The translations under genes and the position numbers were made by a program. Below the pieces are notes generated by a model that did not search any database, was not told where the DNA came from, and saw only the letters and a list, made by a program, of their open reading frames with translations. This document shows, piece after piece, positions 60,380-64,000 of a stretch of 64,000 nucleotides of DNA. This DNA is from Protea cynaroides (taxonomy: Eukaryota > Streptophyta > Magnoliopsida > Proteales > Proteaceae): NCBI GenBank assembly GCA_028583415.1, contig CM053270.1:61841117-61905116 (forward strand), written 5' to 3'. Every line of letters begins with the position of its first letter. Position 1 is the stretch's first letter.

Positions 60380-60539
60380 GGGATTTAAATCCTCCCATGT
60401 CCTCATGTTGACATGAGGAAAATCTTGTGGCTGTCATTCATTGTGCACCTATACCAATACATCAATATGTGCGCACAATAAACTACAGCCACAGGATTTT
60501 TCACATGTTGACATGAGGACATGAGAGGATTAAAATCCC
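60380..60539. mobile_element. Foldback MITE, 160 bp
   Basis: gggatttaaatcctcccatg at 60380 mirrors the right end (minus strand gggattttaatcctctcatg), continuing through 'tcctcatgt', 'ttgtggctgt' and 'attgtgcac'. The arms are almost complete, leaving a loop of ~15 bp. Flanks ggggagag / agggagag suggest an 8-9 bp duplication with one change. Confidence 0.75.
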
Positions 60540-61346
60540 AAGGGAGAGACGTTTGAACTTTGAAATGGTTGAGAGGATAGACACGACGACTAACTAGATT
60601 AGGGGTTCTATGTTTTTAGATTGTGAAAACGGAAGTGGTGAGAGAAATCACAACCAGTGGTCTCGGTAGAGTCAAGTTTTTTTTTTGTTTTTTTTATTTT
60701 TAAGAAAAGTCTAGTCTTTTTACTGTAAGGATAAAATAGACTTTTCAAATTTTCTATTAAAGAACTTAACACTTAGAGAGGTGGTTGATATTATGGGCCA
60801 AGATAAGAGGTAGTTGAATTATGAGTATACTTCAGGAGGGGTGGGTGAAATTTTCCCTAAAAAAAATGGTATTTATCCACACAGACAATCATCACCGTTG
60901 TTTCTTTTATAGGTATTTCTATACCGTAATTCTTCTTTTTCCCAATAGTAATCACCCAATTTTTGAGTAAATAGAGAAGGTCGTCAAAGTTGTAGGGGAG
61001 TTTTTGCAATTGCGAGGAGGTCACTGAATTTGTAGGGGGCTCGCTAGACTAGTAGGGGAGCCATTGGATTTTGAAGGAGTCAAACGCTTGTTGATGGAGT
61101 CGACTAGTGTTGTAGGAGTTCAATGATCATCTTATATGGGAGTACCAAAGGTAAATGAGTCATTTCAATATCTCATGTTAACACTGTTAGCCGATTGAAA
61201 CTTTGTGTTCTAAAATATAAGGGGAGATTTGTGTAATTAGACCTAAGTACAAGGGAGGTGAGTGTAATTTACCCTTATTATTATGAGTTAGTTTCTCACA
61301 TGTCCTTTGCTTACTATTGCCATTTAATTTGGAGATCGATAATAGT
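60540..61346. other. Right arm of the long-TIR elements and short spacer
   Basis: Holds the right inverted repeats described above (to 60857 and 61274). No gene. Confidence 0.4.
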
Positions 61347-61589
61347 GGATTCAAATCGTCTCCTCCCTGTACTTCAGGGAGGAGGGAGACGTCCCAGTCT
61401 GATGGCCAACACGTGGCTCTCGGAAAAATCCCAGCCCCACATCCTAACCGACACCCAGCCGACAAGCCGAGCTGACAGGGGGTGTCAGTTAGGATGTGGG
61501 GCTGGGATTTTTCCGAGAGCCACGTGTTGGCCATCAGACTGGGGCATCTCCCTCCTCCCTGAAGTACAGGGAGGAGACGATTCGGATCC
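61347..61589. mobile_element. Foldback MITE, family F, copy 2 (243 bp, best preserved)
   Basis: Ends ggattcaaatcgtctcctcc and ggaggagacgattcggatcc. The arms of ~110 bp are nearly identical around the core 'agccgacaagccgagctgac'. The 9 bp duplication gataatagt is at 61338-61346 and 61590-61598. Within each arm, gtctcctccctg...agggaggagggagac forms a secondary hairpin. Confidence 0.92.
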
Positions 61590-61765
61590 GATAATAGTAT
61601 ACACACTTGGATTATTAAATAATTCTTTATTTCATTTAAGAATAACATATTTAATAAAACCATTTTCTCCAATTTCACGTTATCATATCTCCTCCACTTA
61701 GAGTCGCATCAGAATGAAAGATATTTTGATGTGTACTTTCGTATGAACTCATTTAGCAATGCATC

Positions 61766-63405
61766 TTTTTTTTTTTTTTTTTTTTGGTAATAAACTAGAT
61801 TATATATTATCTGGAATAGAAGTTTGAGAAACATCATTGTTACATAAAGAAAGAAGCCAAGGAGAATCTGGTCCCCAAGTTAAAAGTCCAGAGCCAGGAA
61901 AAACCTGTTTTGTCACAACATGGGCCGCATAGTTCATATTCCTATTTACATGGTTAAAACTAAGAGTGCATTTGGGAGCCAAATCCCACACTATATCCTG
62001 AATAATAGTATGCAGAAAAAAGTCCTCTATTTGTGTGACACCATTTAAACATTGAACCACGGCAAGGTTGTCTAGTTCAATCTGCAAATGTGAGTAATTC
62101 TGTTGAATGGCCCATTGCAAAGCTCGCCGAACCACCATAGCTTCCCCCATGGCAATGGAATTGAAATTTGAAACTTCTGCAGCTTCAAAGAGAGGACGGC
62201 CCATATGGTTTCTGCAAATAAAACCAATAGCACCATAAGAAAGGTCTAATTTAAGAGCAGCATCAGTGTTAATCTTCAGCACCCCCTGTGCTGGGGGGCC
62301 GGGGTCACCAGTAGTTTGACGAAACATCTAGGTTAGATTGATTGTCCTCTTCCATAAAAAACCCAACTGATTAGCATGCCAATATTCTTGAAAAGCCTTT
62401 TGCTCTTGACATAAAACAGTAAGAGGAGATGACTGGATATTCTCAAAATATAGGATTCAAATCGTCTCCTCCCTGAGATTCGGGAGGAAGGATGGCAGGC
62501 TGGATGGATGGCCAACACCTGGTTCTCGGGTGAATCCGAGCCATATATCCGAGCTGACACCCCAGCCGACAAGCTGAGCGGACAGGGGTGTTAGCTCGGA
62601 TTCACCTGAGAGCCAGGTGTCGGTCATCCATCGAGACCGCCGCCCCTCCTCCCAAATGTCAGAGAGGAGACGATGTGGATCCCAAAATATAGTCGATTAC
62701 GTTCAGTTCATAATGTTCAGACCATAAAGGAAATGAAACAAAAAATTAATCGGCAATGCTGTTTTGATAAACCTGATGTATCCCGAATCATTAACTGCAG
62801 CCAAAAAGAGTGATCCACAGGGATGTGAATGGATAACGTACTTCTTAACCATGCCGCGCGTGTGAAAGGGCAATATAATAACATGTGAGCATTATTTTCC
62901 AAGGCAACACCGCATCGCCGACATGTTGTGTCAACAGAAATATGTTTTCGATTTAACTCAACACTGGTGGGAAGGGCCGAGGCCCAACACCTCCACATAA
63001 AATGTTTAATTTTCGGTAAAGTTTTGCATGACCAAATAGCTTTCCATGTTGAAGGATGGATAGACACCCACTCAGCAACCCTAGGTGAAAGGTTTTGCAG
63101 TAGTAGAGCTCTGACATGGGATGTAATTAACATATTATATGCACTGTTGGTAGAGAAAATACCTGTTTTTGCAGCCGTCCATATACGCATATCGGGAGAT
63201 GCATTAATGGATATGGGGATATTGATGATTGCTTGTCTTTCATGCGGTGGAAATAAAGTGGCCAACAAATCATCCTTCCAAGTCCGAGTGCCAAGGTCAA
63301 TCAGATCGGACACCCATACATAACCACCATCAGAACTAGGACCCGACTGTGGTTTATATGACTCCAAAGTAGGAATCCAAGGGTCTTCCCAGATACGTAT
63401 CTCAT
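61766..63405 (-). pseudogene. LINE (L1-type) 3' part: zinc-binding RVT region and RNase H
   Basis: The minus strand carries the end of a non-LTR retrotransposon ORF2, whose product copies RNA into DNA at a nicked target. From about 63400: IRIWEDPWIPTLESYKPQ, then the zf-RVT region (TWKAIWSCKTLPKIKHFMWR, CRRCGVALENNAHMLLYCP), stop near 62717, then an RNase H domain (62327-61800) with INTDAALKL, AMGEAMVVRRALQWA, IELDNLAVVQCL and a HVNRNMNYAAH end. A poly-A tail appears as poly-T at 61767-61786. Family-F MITE copy 3 sits inside it (62453-62682), and the 5' side is truncated at the CT-rich tract near 63405. RT itself is absent. Confidence 0.85.
62453..62682. mobile_element. Foldback MITE, family F, copy 3 (230 bp) in the LINE
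   Basis: Ends ggattcaaatcgtctcctcc and ggagacgatgtggatcc, core 'cagccgacaagctgagcgga'. The 9 bp duplication caaaatata is at 62444-62452 and 62683-62691. The LINE frame can be followed on both sides, proving the insertion is younger than the LINE. Confidence 0.92.
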
Positions 63406-63565
63406 TCTTTTTCTTTATTCTTTTCTTCTTCTTATTCTTCTTCTTTTAGTTCTTCATTTTCTTCTTCTTCATTCGCTTTCTCTTACTTATTTGTCTTCTT
63501 TTTCTTCATTCTTCTTCTTCATTCTTTATTCTTTTTCTTCTTTCTTCTTCTCTCTCTTCTTCTTC
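63406..63565. repeat. CT/TTC-rich low-complexity tract
   Basis: About 160 bp of TTCTTC/CTTTTT repeats between the two LINE remnants. No ORF. Confidence 0.85.
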
Positions 63566-64000
63566 CTTTTTTTTTTTTGGGTGAGTAGATAAATTTGATT
63601 AACCCAAGAAAAAGAGAACACAACAAAGAAACCCCCGCAAGGGCAAACACATGACACAACCAACCACAAAACAAGGACTCAAGGGCACAATGACCCACCC
63701 CCATCCCGCACCGCATCAAGCCCACTGCATCTTTTGGGAATCCAAGACACCAACACCGAAAATCAAATCGATCCAAAACCCACAGAAAAACTGGTCGAGT
63801 GCATTTTGCACCATTTTATCACAATATGGTTCATGATCATCTCATGAGTTAGCATCCGAATTTTAATCTGCTGACCGTCTGAGTTGTAAACCCTACTCTC
63901 AAGCTTAACCGCATCTTCTAGATATAGAGGGAAATCAAATGCGGTTGAGCTTGAGACTAGCCTAATCCTAAGAAGATGGAGTTGGGTCTATAACTTAGAT
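63566..64000 (-). pseudogene. Second LINE 3' end (partial)
   Basis: The minus strand ends ...gggttaatcaaatttatcta then ctcacccaaaaaaaa, a characteristic plant L1 3' end with poly-A (poly-T at about 63567-63576). The short frame 63776-63519 (FLGLIKFIYSPKKK) is the typical translation of that tail. Nothing upstream is recognisable as RT within the window. Confidence 0.5.

Larger units (their letters stand above)
51229..60857. mobile_element. Second long-TIR element nested in the outer one (probable)
   Basis: The left end ggaaaacttcacccacccc (51230) mirrors the right end, whose minus strand reads gggaaaatttcacccacccc. Further inside, 'tcttggtccatatataatgtcaacc' mirrors 'tcttggcccataatatcaacc', and 'gagaccactggcggtgatttctct' (51491) mirrors 'gagaccactggttgtgatttctct' (minus strand, about 60660). 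That is roughly 300 bp of diverged inverted repeat. Flanks are A-rich and do not give a clean duplication. Confidence 0.5.
50117..61274. mobile_element. Outer long-TIR element (Mutator-like), 11.2 kb with nested insertions
   Basis: gggtaaattacacttatctc at 50117 faces ggtgagtgtaatttaccc ending 61274. The mirrored match continues inward for about 60 bp (taggtttaattacataaatc against gatttgtgtaattagaccta). ttattatta flanks both sides (50108-50116, 61275-61283), a 9 bp duplication, though of simple sequence. Most of the length is later insertions; the element's own DNA is perhaps 1.5 kb. No transposase remains, so it is non-autonomous. Confidence 0.65.

Noticed and set aside
61187..61701. Overlapping frames on both strands with the same amino acid stretch
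   Set aside because: They arise because the foldback MITE 61347-61589 is palindromic and reads alike on both strands.

Overview
The window is nuclear DNA of a flowering plant. It holds one intact intron-bearing GDSL lipase gene of a plant-only clade, Ty1/copia and Ty3/gypsy elements with plant-type primer sites, a CACTA transposon with plant TNP2 and Transposase_24 genes, plant-type LINEs, and a probable plastid 16S rRNA scrap. I cannot name the species. Roughly nine tenths of the window is transposon-derived or unassigned AT-rich spacer. One assembly gap of exactly 500 N (28401-28900) falls on the right end of the CACTA element.

Layout. 1-3480: decayed gypsy-type ORF (Transposase_28-like) followed by a ~76 bp tandem array. 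3480-9149: AT-rich spacer with an S-protein-homologue pseudogene (7497-7809) and blocks repeated later in the window. 9150-14285: copia element of the Tork/Tnt1 type with two LTRs, a 5 bp target duplication, primer site and polypurine tract, but a broken polyprotein. 15941-16428 and 29632-30710: two halves of a second copy of the 3688-5037 segment, split by about 13 kb that is mostly the CACTA element (16553 into the gap). 31138-38122: duplicated spacer, gypsy LTR remains in minus orientation, and a plus-strand plant transposon-type ORF with one stop. 38123-43834: spacer, LTR relics and small foldback or hAT-like elements. 43835-45858 (minus): the GDSL esterase/lipase gene, five exons, 371 aa, with a TATA box. 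48655-62682: a deep nest of DNA transposons and gypsy LTRs plus several 160-243 bp foldback elements with 8-11 bp target duplications. 61766-64000: 3' ends of two LINEs on the minus strand.

The host genes do not form a pathway; the window reads as a stratigraphy of insertions. In 50-61 kb the order can be read directly: an outer long-TIR element (50117-61274, TTATTATTA flanks), a probable second long-TIR element (51229-60857), two Tourist-like elements inserted back to back (52003-54873 and 54877-59933), each with a GGT/ACC trinucleotide core, and gypsy LTRs inside those.

The observation most worth following up is a short open frame ending in a Cys-x-Cys-x-x-Cys signature near one end of the gypsy LTR. 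It is kept as an aligned peptide in all five LTR copies in the window, although the surrounding LTR DNA has diverged. Next are the palindromic foldback family with verified 9 bp target duplications, the nested structure itself, and the ACCGGT-rich palindromic tract inside the LTRs.
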